Shown piece by piece: positions 31,528 to 40,424 of a stretch of DNA of 64,000 bases; position 1 is the first letter of the stretch; every line of letters starts with the position of its first letter. Source of the DNA: Anabaena minutissima FACHB-250 (GTDB lineage Bacteria > Cyanobacteriota > Cyanobacteriia > Cyanobacteriales > Nostocaceae); contig NZ_JACJRG010000012.1 in assembly GCF_014697125.1 (NCBI RefSeq), forward strand, positions 62,001-126,000, in the 5' to 3' direction. Position numbers and translations under genes: made by a program. The notes beneath the pieces were generated by a model. That model was not told where the DNA came from. It did not search any database and saw only the letters and a program-made list of their open reading frames with translations.

Positions 31528-33198
31528 CTAATCTTGATGGCTATGCGCTTCTGCAATTAACGGCTCAGATTTACCGTATCCGTAGGGTTCAGAAATGACT
31601 ACGGGAATTTCTTCAAAGTTTTCTACTGGTGGGGGTGAAGATACCATCCACTCCAAACCAATGGCACGCCAAGGATTATCAGGTGCTTTCTCACCTTGCA
31701 TCCAAGAAACCAGCATATTGAAGATGAAGGGCAATGTAGACATACCCAACAAGAATGCACCTAAGCTAGCAACAATATTCCAGCCTTGATACTCTGGTGC
31801 GTAGGAAGCAACTCGGCGTAACATCCCTTGCAATCCTAGGGGGTGCATGGGGAAGAAGTTGAGGTTAGTACCGATAAATGCCAACCAAAAATGGATTTTA
31901 CCCCAACCTTCGTTGTACATCCGTCCGGTCATTTTGGGAAACCAGTGATAGATGGCTGCATACATCCCCATCGTCACTGTCCCGTAGAGGACATAGTGGA
32001 AGTGTCCAACAATAAAGTAGGTGTTGTTAACGTGAATATCAACGGGTACGGAGGAAAGCATAATCCCGACGATACCCGCGAAGACGAACATAATTAAACC
32101 ACCCAAAGCAAATAACATGGGTGTACTCAGGCGGATTTTCCCACCCCAGATAGTTGCTACCCAAGCAAATACTTTAATCCCTGTGGGTACAGACACCAAC
32201 ATAGTAGTCATCATGAACACCATCCGCATCCAAGCGGGTGTACTACTGGCGTACATATGGTGTACCCAAACAATGGCACTGACTACAGCAATCAGCATCG
32301 AAGAAATCGCCACTACTTTGTAGCCAAATAGAGGCTTACGGGCGTAGACAGGAAAAATTTCTGAGAATACGCCGAAAATGGGCAGAATAATCACATAAAC
32401 GGCAGGGTGGGAGTAGAACCAGAAATAATGCTGGAACATCACCGGATTACCGCCATTGCTGGGGTTAAAAAAGCCAGTCCCAACGGTGATGTCAAGTAAC
32501 AGCATGACTGCACCGGCTGTTAAGGCAGGTAAGCCAAACAATTGAATAATCTGTGCGCTAAATACTGCCCAAACAAACAAAGGCATCCGAACGAAACCCA
32601 TTCCTGGCGCACGCATTTTAACGATGGTAGTGACAAAATTGACTGCCCCCATAATTGAGGACACACCAGAAATAGCAACTGCCAATAGCCAAATTACTTG
32701 CCCATTAAATAAGCGACCTGTGGGATTTTGGATACTCACAGGGGGATAAGCCCACCAACCAGATTGGGCTGGGCCACCGGGAACAAAAAAGCTCGCCATT
32801 AAGAGAATCCCGACGACAGGAACCATCCAAAAGGCGGCGGCGTTGAGGCGGGGGAAAGCCATATCCCGCGCCCCAATCATGAGGGGTACTAAGTAGTTAG
32901 CTAAACCAACTAAAGAGGGGAAAGTCCACAAGAACAGCATCACAGTGCCGTGCATGGTGAACATCCCGTTATAGACGGTGCGGTCAATCAAGTCTGATTC
33001 GGGGGTAACTAGTTCTCCCCGCAGAATCATGGCAAAGATACCGCCGACGAGAAAGAAAATGAAGGAAGTAACGAGGTATTGAATACCTATAACTTTATGG
33101 TCAGTGCTAAAGCTGAAATATTCCTTCCAGCCGCCGCCAGATCCGTGGTGCGGCTTCTCCAGAGGGAGATCAAGCCTTTCAATAGGGATATTTGTCAT
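31528..33198 (-). CDS. coxA: Heme-copper oxidase subunit I, A2 class (ARTO)
   Basis: A 556-residue twelve-helix catalytic subunit. Ligand histidines are present: MFTMHGTVMLFLW (low-spin heme), YSHPAVYVIILP (CuB), WVHHMYAS (CuB pair) and VGHFHYVLYGTV (both hemes). Tyrosine for the His-Tyr cofactor is in HPAVY. The usual GHPEV, whose Glu gates protons in A1 oxidases, is YSHPAV here. A Tyr-Ser pair at this place defines the A2 subclass, which pumps protons through the same D channel without that glutamate. It reduces oxygen to water in the thylakoid or cytoplasmic membrane and, in heterocysts, helps keep oxygen low. It lies 14 bases after coxB. Confidence 0.95.
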   Translation of the reverse strand: MTNIPIERLDLPLEKPHHGSGGGWKEYFSFSTDHKVIGIQYLVTSFIFFLVGGIFAMILRGELVTPESDLIDRTVYNGMFTMHGTVMLFLWTFPSLVGLANYLVPLMIGARDMAFPRLNAAAFWMVPVVGILLMASFFVPGGPAQSGWWAYPPVSIQNPTGRLFNGQVIWLLAVAISGVSSIMGAVNFVTTIVKMRAPGMGFVRMPLFVWAVFSAQIIQLFGLPALTAGAVMLLLDITVGTGFFNPSNGGNPVMFQHYFWFYSHPAVYVIILPIFGVFSEIFPVYARKPLFGYKVVAISSMLIAVVSAIVWVHHMYASSTPAWMRMVFMMTTMLVSVPTGIKVFAWVATIWGGKIRLSTPMLFALGGLIMFVFAGIVGIMLSSVPVDIHVNNTYFIVGHFHYVLYGTVTMGMYAAIYHWFPKMTGRMYNEGWGKIHFWLAFIGTNLNFFPMHPLGLQGMLRRVASYAPEYQGWNIVASLGAFLLGMSTLPFIFNMLVSWMQGEKAPDNPWRAIGLEWMVSSPPPVENFEEIPVVISEPYGYGKSEPLIAEAHSHQD

Positions 33199-33212
33199 CG
33201 CTGAAATTCCTT

Positions 33213-34139
33213 TTATCCTGGATAATTAACCAAAGGTGCGGGGGCTGGTACAACGGTTTCCCAACCTGTTTTGACTGACTGACTAGCTGTTTGAGCGTAT
33301 TCAGCAGCAGCTTGGTTGTAGGCTGGCATGGGTTTGTGTGAGGCGGCTTTGGTTAACCATTTTTGATAATCTTCTGGAGATTCCACAACCACGTTCGCCT
33401 CCATAGTGGCGAAGTATGTACCGCTATATTGAGAATCGGTCAGACGATATTGACCTTCGCGGATGGGGGTAAATTCAAAGTTGATGGTGTGGTTAGGAAC
33501 GATGTCTTGTTTGAGGCGGAATGCAGGGATGTAGAAGCCGTGGAGTACATCTTGGGAATGTAGAGCCAAATGCACGCGGCGATCGCTTGGTAAATGTAAC
33601 TCGGTACTGGTAACATCTTTTTCGGGATAGTGGAAGACCCATGCCCATTGTTTCGCCAGAACGTCAATGTTTTCACTGGGTTCGGCTAAAGCTGCATTAT
33701 CTTCTTCATTGGTAGCAGCATAAGCCGACTTCATTTCCATTGGGTTGTGTAGGTGTACCAAGGCTGTAGCTCCTTGAATCCCCATTTGCTCATAAGTTTG
33801 GTAGCTATAGCCCGCAATCCAAAACACCAAGAAAATGGGAATAGCTGTCCAAATTACTTCTAGGGTGACATTACCCTCAATGTGGGGGCCATCGCTCAAG
33901 TCGTCTTTAGCTGCCCGATGGAACAGCAAAGAGTAAACGAGAACAGCAGTTACTCCCAGGAAGATGAACGCGCCCAGAGTCACCAAGAAGCTAAATAAAT
34001 CATCAATTAAGTGAGATTCAGCCGCCGCTTGGGGGGGCAACCAGGAATAGGCTAGTTTACCTATCCAGAGACTGATAGTAGAAATTGCGATCGCTCCTAC
34101 TACCAATATCAAAATATTGAGAAATTGGCTGAGTTTCAT
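33213..34139 (-). CDS. coxB: Terminal oxidase subunit II lacking the CuA site (ARTO)
   Basis: A 308-residue subunit with two N-terminal helices (12-30 and 45-72) and a periplasmic cupredoxin domain. The first CuA histidine region survives as QDVLHGFYIPAFRLKQDIVP near 195. The binding loop, normally C-x-E-x-C-G...H..M, reads TDSQYSGTYFATMEANV near 230: both cysteines are gone and His is Phe. The domain therefore cannot hold CuA. That is the hallmark of the alternative respiratory terminal oxidase of cyanobacteria, thought to take electrons from quinol. A Pro/Ala-rich tail (VPAPAPLVNYPG) ends the chain. First oxidase gene after the two DUF2231 genes. Confidence 0.93.
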   Translation of the reverse strand: MKLSQFLNILILVVGAIAISTISLWIGKLAYSWLPPQAAAESHLIDDLFSFLVTLGAFIFLGVTAVLVYSLLFHRAAKDDLSDGPHIEGNVTLEVIWTAIPIFLVFWIAGYSYQTYEQMGIQGATALVHLHNPMEMKSAYAATNEEDNAALAEPSENIDVLAKQWAWVFHYPEKDVTSTELHLPSDRRVHLALHSQDVLHGFYIPAFRLKQDIVPNHTINFEFTPIREGQYRLTDSQYSGTYFATMEANVVVESPEDYQKWLTKAASHKPMPAYNQAAAEYAQTASQSVKTGWETVVPAPAPLVNYPG

Positions 34140-34229
34140 AGTCCAATAGTCATTAGTCAGTAGTCATTAGTCATTAGGAATTGGGAATTGGGAATTGGGA
34201 ATTAGTAAAAAATTCTCCCTTGTCTTCTT

Positions 34230-34262
34230 CCCTGTCACCTGTCCCCTGTCCCCTATCACCTA
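34230..34262. repeat. CCTGTCAC/CCTGTCC heptamer tract
   Basis: A short version of the tract seen at 13104 lies between coxB and the DUF2231 gene, ending at that gene's stop. Just before it are GGGAATTGGGAATT units and ATTAGTCATTAGTC units, also typical short repeats. Confidence 0.8.
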
Positions 34263-34868
34263 TTACTTAAGTACGGTGTTGAGATTTTCGCCCAAGCGCA
34301 GCAAGTTATCGGCGGTATTGTGTACGCCAAATTCAGCAGCTAGTTGCGCGCCTAAAGTACCGTGGAGATACATGATAAACATGATGAATACGCCTGCGGC
34401 CAAATAGCTCCACTGCACTTGTTGCTCTGATTCCACAGACCAGACATAACGCTGCCACGCTCTCCACAGGGTCATGACGGCAATCAAACCTAGAAGAAAT
34501 ACACCACCTACCCCATGCCAAAGCATGGTTTGCATTGCTTGTAATCCCCAGGTACTTTTGAGATCACTGGATGGTGTGGCTAGGAACATTTCGTAAAAGC
34601 CTGCGGCCACTGTGAAAAAGGTGATGACGGTTGAACCCACCATGTTGTACCAACCAACATCAAAGAGGCTTTCCCGTTCTACAGTTAGCCCCAAAAAATT
34701 GAACACCCATTTTTGGGAGGGGAAGAGAACACCAACAATATCGAAGGTAATGCCAATGATGAATAAGCCCAAAGTCAAATGGACTAGGTTGGGATGAATC
34801 GGAATGGTGTAAGGTAATCCGTTAGCTCCTAATTGGATATTTAATTGGTCAATTAGTTCTGAGTTCAT
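34263..34868 (-). CDS. DUF2231 membrane protein (upstream of ARTO coxBAC)
   Basis: A 201-residue membrane protein with about four helices. IPIHPNLVHLTLGLFIIGI near 20-40 and MLWHGVGGVFLLGLIAVM near 115 contain the conserved histidines of DUF2231. Some members are predicted to bind heme b through these residues. It overlaps the upstream DUF2231 gene by four bases (ATGA), so the pair is translationally coupled. Such genes precede the ARTO operon in several heterocystous cyanobacteria, to my knowledge, which suggests a quinone or heme-related electron-input role. The function is not established. Confidence 0.85.
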   Translation of the reverse strand: MNSELIDQLNIQLGANGLPYTIPIHPNLVHLTLGLFIIGITFDIVGVLFPSQKWVFNFLGLTVERESLFDVGWYNMVGSTVITFFTVAAGFYEMFLATPSSDLKSTWGLQAMQTMLWHGVGGVFLLGLIAVMTLWRAWQRYVWSVESEQQVQWSYLAAGVFIMFIMYLHGTLGAQLAAEFGVHNTADNLLRLGENLNTVLK

Positions 34869-35365
34869 GGCAGCATTCCATCCTTGACAGCTTCAACAAC
34901 TGGGACTGTGTGCAGCCCATAGACCCAAACGAGTTCATCTCCGAGATAGACTTGCATACCAACAATTAAGACTAAAATTAACCCTGCTCCCAAGTAGTGA
35001 ACAGGGATTCTTTGGGGGTCACGTGTCCGTAGAACATAACGCCAAGCTGTCATTGCGGCGAGAATACCAGACAGTGACCAACCAATTAGTGTATGTAGGT
35101 TCAGTACAGACTTAACTACTTCATAGGGTTTTGCCAAGCCAGCTTCAAACTGACCGAAAATAATGGCAACAAAAATGGCAATGGTAGCAACAAACAGATT
35201 CCACCAACCCACTTCATAAAAGCGAGTTTTACCTGTAAAAAACCCAATGGCATCACAGGCAAAAGCAAACAAAACCATCGCAATTACAAAGTGAACAACA
35301 ATAGGATGAAGCGTGTCCGGGTAGGGTAAATTGTGGTCGTTCAAAGATGTAAGATAATCAAGCAT
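34865..35365 (-). CDS. DUF2231 membrane protein, first gene of the ARTO operon
   Basis: A 166-residue protein with four helices, related to the next gene. DTLHPIVVHFVIAMVLFAF near 18-36 and LNLHTLIGWSLSGILAAM near 88 carry the paired histidines that could ligate a b-type heme. The ATG at 35365 is preceded by AGGAGAGTAGA, a good ribosome binding site, and is the first start of the leftward operon, so the promoter lies to the right in 35366-35600. Together with its neighbour it could form a small diheme membrane subunit feeding the CuA-less oxidase. That is inference. Confidence 0.87.
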   Translation of the reverse strand: MLDYLTSLNDHNLPYPDTLHPIVVHFVIAMVLFAFACDAIGFFTGKTRFYEVGWWNLFVATIAIFVAIIFGQFEAGLAKPYEVVKSVLNLHTLIGWSLSGILAAMTAWRYVLRTRDPQRIPVHYLGAGLILVLIVGMQVYLGDELVWVYGLHTVPVVEAVKDGMLP

Positions 35366-36239
35366 TCTACTCTCCTAAGCATATTGCCTCACCTCAGTTC
35401 AATCTCAATAATTGACATTTACTCACATCAAGATAGGCATTCATCCATGACTAAGATTTTTTGATGAGATAGTCGTAGCGAAATCTTGTCACAGTGTGAT
35501 TAGCCAGTTTGTTGTCAAATTATGTGAGGCTATTATTTATAGTCAGGGATTGAGTTTAATTCATTTGTTCATACTGATAAGCTACTACAGCGATTTCTAC
35601 TTTACCTAACAAAATTGCTGTCGTTTATTGATTTAGTGAGTCCTATTTATTAGCTTAAGGATTTTCTCAATACTTGTCAAAAGTTATTCAAAGTTTTTTT
35701 AAATTTCTTTGATTAGCAAAAACAAGTCCTTTATAATGTATCTTTACTTGCTATTTAGTATATTGCATATACAAAATATTTAAATGTGCGATCGCAACAT
35801 TCATTAATTATCAATTGTACTTACAATTACAATTGATATTCAGTAAATAGTAAATATAATCAGCAACGACTAATTAGTAATTTAAATACTAATGTAAGTT
35901 TCTATAGAAGTCCAATTTGATTTATGAAAACCACTTGAAGGGCTTTAGCTCTCAGCGACACTTAATTTTTTAGAGAGAATATAATCTTTTTGTTGCGGTG
36001 TGTGGCCTGGCCGCCCTGATTGCTGGGGCGATCCTCGACCCCAAGCTAAAAGCCGGCAAGTGTGAGAAACGCCAGTGCGATCGCTATTGCTAACATAGTG
36101 CTAACTACAGTCACACCATCAAATCCCCTAACTCCTTCCCGCCTGATTCTTAAGACAAATATTTACGCTCTTCTACTTAAATGCAAAACTACTGTTAAAA
36201 TCCAAATAATTTTTACTCAATATTCATACCGGTACTCCT
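35366..36239. other. Long intergenic region with a GC-rich islet
   Basis: 874 bases, mostly very AT-rich and non-coding on inspection. It should contain the ARTO promoter (leftward) and the ABC transporter promoter (rightward). At 35995-36063 an islet of clearly higher GC reads in one frame VCGLAALIAGAILDPKLKAG and then KCEKRQCDRYC stop. It is too short and lacks a start signal, so I treat it as an unexplained fragment. No RNA gene was recognised. Confidence 0.45.
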
Positions 36240-38231
36240 ATGAGAGAAACTGTCCTAGAAGTTCGCAATCTCCAAGTAGAATTTTCCAGTGATGGGGATA
36301 CTATCAAAGCCGTGGATGGTATTTCGTTTGAGCTAAGGCGAGGTGAAACTCTAGGAATCGTAGGAGAATCTGGTAGTGGTAAATCAGTCACATCCTTAGC
36401 AGTAATGGGTTTGTTGCAGCATCCTGGGAGGGTGAGCGGTGGAGAGATTTTGTTTCGTCACCAAGAGAATGCTAATCCTCTAAATTTGGTGGAGTTATCG
36501 CCAAAGGAAATGCAGCTATATAGAGGCGGGGAAATCGCCATGATTTTTCAAGAACCGATGAGTTCCCTCAACCCGGTTTTTACAATTGGGTTTCAGCTAA
36601 CGGAAGCGATCCAACGTCACCAGGATGTGACTCAAGATGAAGCCAAACAAATTGCGATCGCAGGTCTGCAAGAGGTTAAACTTTTACCTAGTGATGAGCA
36701 ACTAACACAGCAATACATCGAATCTTGGCCGCAAACCCACCCCAAAACTCCTCTAGATGACTATCAGGTGGCGCAGTTAGTGAAGCAGCATCAGGAATTA
36801 ATGCTGGAACGCTACCCCCATGAATTGTCGGGAGGTCAACTGCAACGGGTGATGATTGCAATCGCTATTTCCTGCAACCCATTGCTATTAATTGCAGATG
36901 AACCAACTACAGCCTTAGATGTCACTGTTCAAGCCACAATCATTGACCTCCTCAGAGAATTACAGCAAACTCGTGAGATGGGGTTGATTTTCATCACCCA
37001 TGACTTGGGGTTAATTTCGGAAATTGCTGACCAAGTAGCAGTGATGTACAAAGGCAAAGTTGTAGAATATGGCGCATCGGAGCAAATTTTTCATCATCCC
37101 CAGCATCCCTACACCAAAGGTTTGATTGCTTGTCGTCCCATCCTCACCAGCCGTCCCCAAAAACTGCTCACGGTCTCTGATTATATGACTGTGGAGGAAA
37201 CACCGACGGGACAATTATTGATTCAAGGAAAAGAACCTCTTCCACCATTAGAAGTGAGTGGTGATGATATTAGCCGCAGATTAATCAAACTCGAAGCACA
37301 ACCACCCTTGCTGCAAGTTCGTGATTTGCAAGTGGCTTTCCCCATCAAGGGGATATTCGGAGGTACTAAACGTTATCACATGGCTGTTAATGGTGTTTCT
37401 TTTGATGTCAAACCAGGAGAAACTCTTGGCCTAGTAGGAGAATCTGGTTGTGGGAAGACAACTCTGGGCAGAAGTTTATTGTTATTAATTGAGCCTACGA
37501 GTGGTCAAATTATCTTTGATGGACAAGAAATTACAGAACAAATAGATGCTTTTGGTTTTGCACCATCCATATCAATCTCTCCGAAAAACTGGTTAATGTC
37601 GCGGGATGAAATCAAATTGGATTTAGACTGGAAGCTGAGATTGCGCCGCCGCAAAACCTTCAAGGGGTATAAAATGCCTCATTTGCGGCGGGAAATGCAA
37701 ATCATTTTCCAAAATCCTTTTAGCTCTCTCGATCCTCGCATTAAAGTAGGTGATGCGATCGCCGAACCTTTAGTCATTCACTCAATTGGTAAAAATCGAA
37801 CAGAACGGCGCGATCGCACAGCTTACCTCTTAGAAAGAGTCGGTTTAAGTACAGATGCGATGAACCGCTATCCACATCAGTTTTCTGGTGGTCAACGCCA
37901 GAGGATTTGTATTGCGCGTTCTTTGGCATTAAATCCTAAATTTATTATTTGTGATGAGTCAGTATCAGCATTGGATGTGTCAGTGCAAGCACAAGTATTA
38001 AATCTCCTGAAAGAATTGCAGGACGAATTTCAACTCACTTATATTTTCATTTCCCATGATTTAAGCGTTGTAAAATTTATGAGCGATCGCATTTTAGTCA
38101 TGAATCGTGGTGAAATTGTCGAACAAGGTACAGCCGAAAGTATCTACCGCGAACCCAAGGAAGCATATACACAAAAGTTAATTGCTTCTATTCCTACTGG
38201 TAGCCCGGAACGGATACGCTCTAAATTGTGA
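36240..38231 (+). CDS. Fused double ATPase of a peptide-type ABC importer (DppD-DppF/YejF-like)
   Basis: A 663-residue protein with two complete ABC domains. Domain 1 (about 1-290): Walker [12 protein letters not shown] near 40, signature [12 protein letters not shown] near 195, Walker [13 protein letters not shown] near 218. Domain 2 (about 350-650): [11 protein letters not shown] near 401, [15 protein letters not shown] near 545, [12 protein letters not shown] near 570. Both have the C-terminal extension of the oligopeptide family. Domain 1 carries an insertion before the signature ([20 protein letters not shown] near 160) and domain 2 one near 440 ([16 protein letters not shown]). It should energise uptake of peptides, nickel or other solutes with permeases encoded elsewhere. 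No permease is adjacent. Confidence 0.93.
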   Translation: MRETVLEVRNLQVEFSSDGDTIKAVDGISFELRRGETLGIVGESGSGKSVTSLAVMGLLQHPGRVSGGEILFRHQENANPLNLVELSPKEMQLYRGGEIAMIFQEPMSSLNPVFTIGFQLTEAIQRHQDVTQDEAKQIAIAGLQEVKLLPSDEQLTQQYIESWPQTHPKTPLDDYQVAQLVKQHQELMLERYPHELSGGQLQRVMIAIAISCNPLLLIADEPTTALDVTVQATIIDLLRELQQTREMGLIFITHDLGLISEIADQVAVMYKGKVVEYGASEQIFHHPQHPYTKGLIACRPILTSRPQKLLTVSDYMTVEETPTGQLLIQGKEPLPPLEVSGDDISRRLIKLEAQPPLLQVRDLQVAFPIKGIFGGTKRYHMAVNGVSFDVKPGETLGLVGESGCGKTTLGRSLLLLIEPTSGQIIFDGQEITEQIDAFGFAPSISISPKNWLMSRDEIKLDLDWKLRLRRRKTFKGYKMPHLRREMQIIFQNPFSSLDPRIKVGDAIAEPLVIHSIGKNRTERRDRTAYLLERVGLSTDAMNRYPHQFSGGQRQRICIARSLALNPKFIICDESVSALDVSVQAQVLNLLKELQDEFQLTYIFISHDLSVVKFMSDRILVMNRGEIVEQGTAESIYREPKEAYTQKLIASIPTGSPERIRSKL

Positions 38232-38236
38232 TTGCT

Positions 38237-38260
38237 GTTAGCGGTAGCGCGGCGTTTAGC
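38237..38260. repeat. Dispersed GC-rich repeat, single copy
   Basis: One copy of the repeat with core GTTAGCGGTAGCGCGG lies 6 bases after the ABC ATPase stop codon and is followed by CAGTGCTGAG. It fills the gap before the class II aldolase gene. Confidence 0.9.
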
Positions 38261-38346
38261 CAGTGCTGAGTGGTAATCTGTAACAAAAATCGATTAACGT
38301 TATCTTGTTTTTAGTATCAACTTACGCTTACATAAAAGATTTGGAA

Positions 38347-39123
38347 ATGCAACTTACAACTAGAGAAAAACCCAACGCACCTCAACCACCAACTTTTAAT
38401 TCTATTACCGAAGCAAGATTACATCGCCAACAACGTCTAGCAGCCGCTTTTCGCCTATTTTCTCGGTTTGGGTTTGATGAAGGCGTAGCAGGCCATATTA
38501 CTGTTCGTGACCCAGAAAACTTGAATCATTTTTGGGTTAATCCCTTCGGAATGCACTTTGGATTAATTAAAGTTAGTGACTTAATTTTAGTTAATCATGA
38601 AGGGGAAGTAATTTCTGGCAATCGCCCCGTCAATCGAGCTGCTTTTGCTATCCATTCCCAAATCCATGCAGCTCGTCCCGATGTGGTGGCGGCTGCTCAT
38701 GCTCATTCGCTTTACGGCAAAAGCTGGTCTAGTCTCGGCCGTCTACTTGACCCCCTCACCCAAGATGCTTGTTCTTTTTACCAAGACCATAGTATTTTTG
38801 AAGAATATACTGGCGTAGTTCTCGACCCACAAGAAGGTCAACGCATCGCTCAAACTTTAGGTCAGAATAAAGCGATTATCCTTCAAAATCATGGCCTATT
38901 AACAGTTGGACAAACAGTTGATGAGGCTGCTTGGTGGTTCATCGCAATGGAACGTTCTTGTCAAGCCCAATTATTAGCCGAGGCTGCTGGTAAACCCAAA
39001 TTAATCAACCCAGAATTTGCTAGTGTGGCTCACAGTCAAGTAGGTTCATCACAAATGGGTTGGTTTAGTTTTCAACCATTATTTGACATGATTATTCACC
39101 AAGAACCTGACTTGTTAGATTGA
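38347..39123 (+). CDS. Class II aldolase/adducin-family protein
   Basis: A 258-residue zinc-dependent aldolase-fold protein. VVAAAHAHSLYGKSW near 108-122 supplies the two zinc histidines (HAH), and IILQNHGLLTVGQTVDEAAWW near 180 the third. Near residue 48, GVAGHITVRDPENLNHFWVN forms the substrate pocket, as in fuculose-phosphate aldolase and in decarboxylase or adducin-like members. The ATG at 38347 is preferred to an in-frame TTG at 38305. It probably acts on a sugar phosphate or related hydroxy-acid in the cytoplasm; the substrate cannot be fixed. Neighbours (ABC ATPase, glycosyltransferases) do not form an obvious pathway. Confidence 0.88.
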   Translation: MQLTTREKPNAPQPPTFNSITEARLHRQQRLAAAFRLFSRFGFDEGVAGHITVRDPENLNHFWVNPFGMHFGLIKVSDLILVNHEGEVISGNRPVNRAAFAIHSQIHAARPDVVAAAHAHSLYGKSWSSLGRLLDPLTQDACSFYQDHSIFEEYTGVVLDPQEGQRIAQTLGQNKAIILQNHGLLTVGQTVDEAAWWFIAMERSCQAQLLAEAAGKPKLINPEFASVAHSQVGSSQMGWFSFQPLFDMIIHQEPDLLD

Positions 39124-39147
39124 ACTGTTCAACAAAACACATCTGAC

Positions 39148-39198
39148 TGTCACCTGTCCCCTATCCCCTGTCACCTGTCACCTGTCACCTATCCCCTG
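39148..39198. repeat. CCTGTCAC/CCTATCCC heptamer tract entering a gene end
   Basis: A tract of seven units overlaps the 3' end of the glycosyltransferase gene. The last codons of that gene (GIGDR stop) are translated from repeat sequence. Confidence 0.85.
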
Positions 39199-40323
39199 AA
39201 GACACTTGGCTATTTGCTGATTCACATTAGCCACATCAAAACGCTGACTAGCAATATTCCTCGCCTGATTAGCGATGGTTGCAGTGATTTGTGTCTCCCG
39301 CAAACAGGTATTAATAACTTGTGCTAGTTCTTGGGGTTCTCCCGGTGTCACCAGAAAACCATTCACCCCATGTTCTACTAATTCCATTGCACCGCCGGCT
39401 TTAGCTGCAATTACAGGTGTTCCACACAGCATCGCCTCAACAATCACTCTCCCAAAGGGTTCGGGTGCAGTGGAAGTATGGGTAACTAAATCACACGCTG
39501 CCATTAATTGGGGAATATCAGCCCGAAATCCTAAAAATTTCACGCGATTTTCTAAGCCTAATTGGGTAATTTGTTGGTGTAATTGTTTAACATAATCTTG
39601 CTCACCAAATAAGGCATCACCCACTAAAATAGCTGTGACTTGAGGCGGGCATTTAGCTATAGCTTCAATCAGGATATGCTGACCCTTCCAAGGTGAAAGG
39701 CGGCTGAAGTGTCCGACAACGAATTTATTTTCTAACCCTAATTGTTGCCGCAGTTCTTGGATATCATCATCACAATTTTGATAAATTTTGGGGTCGAAAC
39801 CGTTATACACAATTGTAGTGAGTTCTGGCTTTCCTCCCGCCTGCACAAAAGCCTTTTGACTAGCTTGGGAATTAGCTATAACTAAAGATGCAAACCGATT
39901 GGCTAAGGTAATAGCAACCCGTAAGTTAGTTTTACTAAAGTGTTCTAAAGAAAGAATATCGTGTAAATGATATACCAACGGACGACGAGTTACGAAGCTG
40001 GCGATCGCCCCTACAACCAAGGCTTTTTGAGTATTGGCGTAGATTACATCATATTTATAAGCTTTTTCTACTACCTTAGCGATTAATGGTGCAAGTTGCC
40101 CTAAACTAGCGAAAGCTTGGAGTAAATTGCTTTCTTTACGAACTGCGATCGCCTGATTTGTCAAGACTTCTACTGGAATGTGATTTTGTTCTAATAAAGT
40201 TCTAAAATCACCATCAGCAAATAAACCCACCAAAGCGCGATCGCAGTAAGGTTTAGCAATATCAATTAAACACAATTCTGCACCGCCTGGTTTACCGCTT
40301 TGGTCTAAAAATAATATTTTCAT
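39178..40323 (-). CDS. GT4-family glycosyltransferase
   Basis: A 381-residue cytoplasmic glycosyltransferase with two Rossmann domains. The N-terminal acceptor domain begins MKILFLDQSGKPGGAELCLID; the GG segment binds the acceptor. The C-terminal nucleotide-sugar domain starts near FVVGHFSRLSPWKGQHILIEAI (residue 193) and contains EPFGRVIVEAMLCGTPVIAAKAGG near 285-308, the E-x7-E motif of GT4. It probably builds extracellular polysaccharide or a glycolipid, but no sugar is indicated. The C-terminal end lies within a heptamer repeat, so the last five residues are probably not native. It shares orientation with the next GT4 gene, about 100 bases upstream. Confidence 0.9.
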   Translation of the reverse strand: MKILFLDQSGKPGGAELCLIDIAKPYCDRALVGLFADGDFRTLLEQNHIPVEVLTNQAIAVRKESNLLQAFASLGQLAPLIAKVVEKAYKYDVIYANTQKALVVGAIASFVTRRPLVYHLHDILSLEHFSKTNLRVAITLANRFASLVIANSQASQKAFVQAGGKPELTTIVYNGFDPKIYQNCDDDIQELRQQLGLENKFVVGHFSRLSPWKGQHILIEAIAKCPPQVTAILVGDALFGEQDYVKQLHQQITQLGLENRVKFLGFRADIPQLMAACDLVTHTSTAPEPFGRVIVEAMLCGTPVIAAKAGGAMELVEHGVNGFLVTPGEPQELAQVINTCLRETQITATIANQARNIASQRFDVANVNQQIAKCLQGIGDR

Positions 40324-40355
40324 ATGATGTATTGTTTAATAAACATGAGTCTTGA

Positions 40356-40406
40356 CTCTGTGTCTCTGTGGTGAAAAATAATTTATTTAACCACAGAGGC
40401 ACAGAG
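40356..40406. repeat. Intergenic inverted repeat, 17-bp arms
   Basis: CTCTGTGTCTCTGTGGT at 40356-40372 pairs with ACCACAGAGGCACAGAG at 40390-40406, one G-T mismatch, between two leftward glycosyltransferase genes. A partial copy of the same sequence occurs near 14318. It could act as a terminator or mRNA 3'-end hairpin, but it is a dispersed element. Confidence 0.75.
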
Positions 40407-40424
40407 GCACAGAGAAAATGATAT

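Noticed and set aside
33213..34139. Ordinary cytochrome c oxidase subunit II
   Set aside because: Both CuA cysteines and the loop histidine are absent, so a cytochrome c-type CuA entry site cannot form.
36062..36292. 76-codon ORF across the start of the peptide ABC ATPase
   Set aside because: It runs into the well-supported ABC gene in another frame, and its translation has no domain or start signal.
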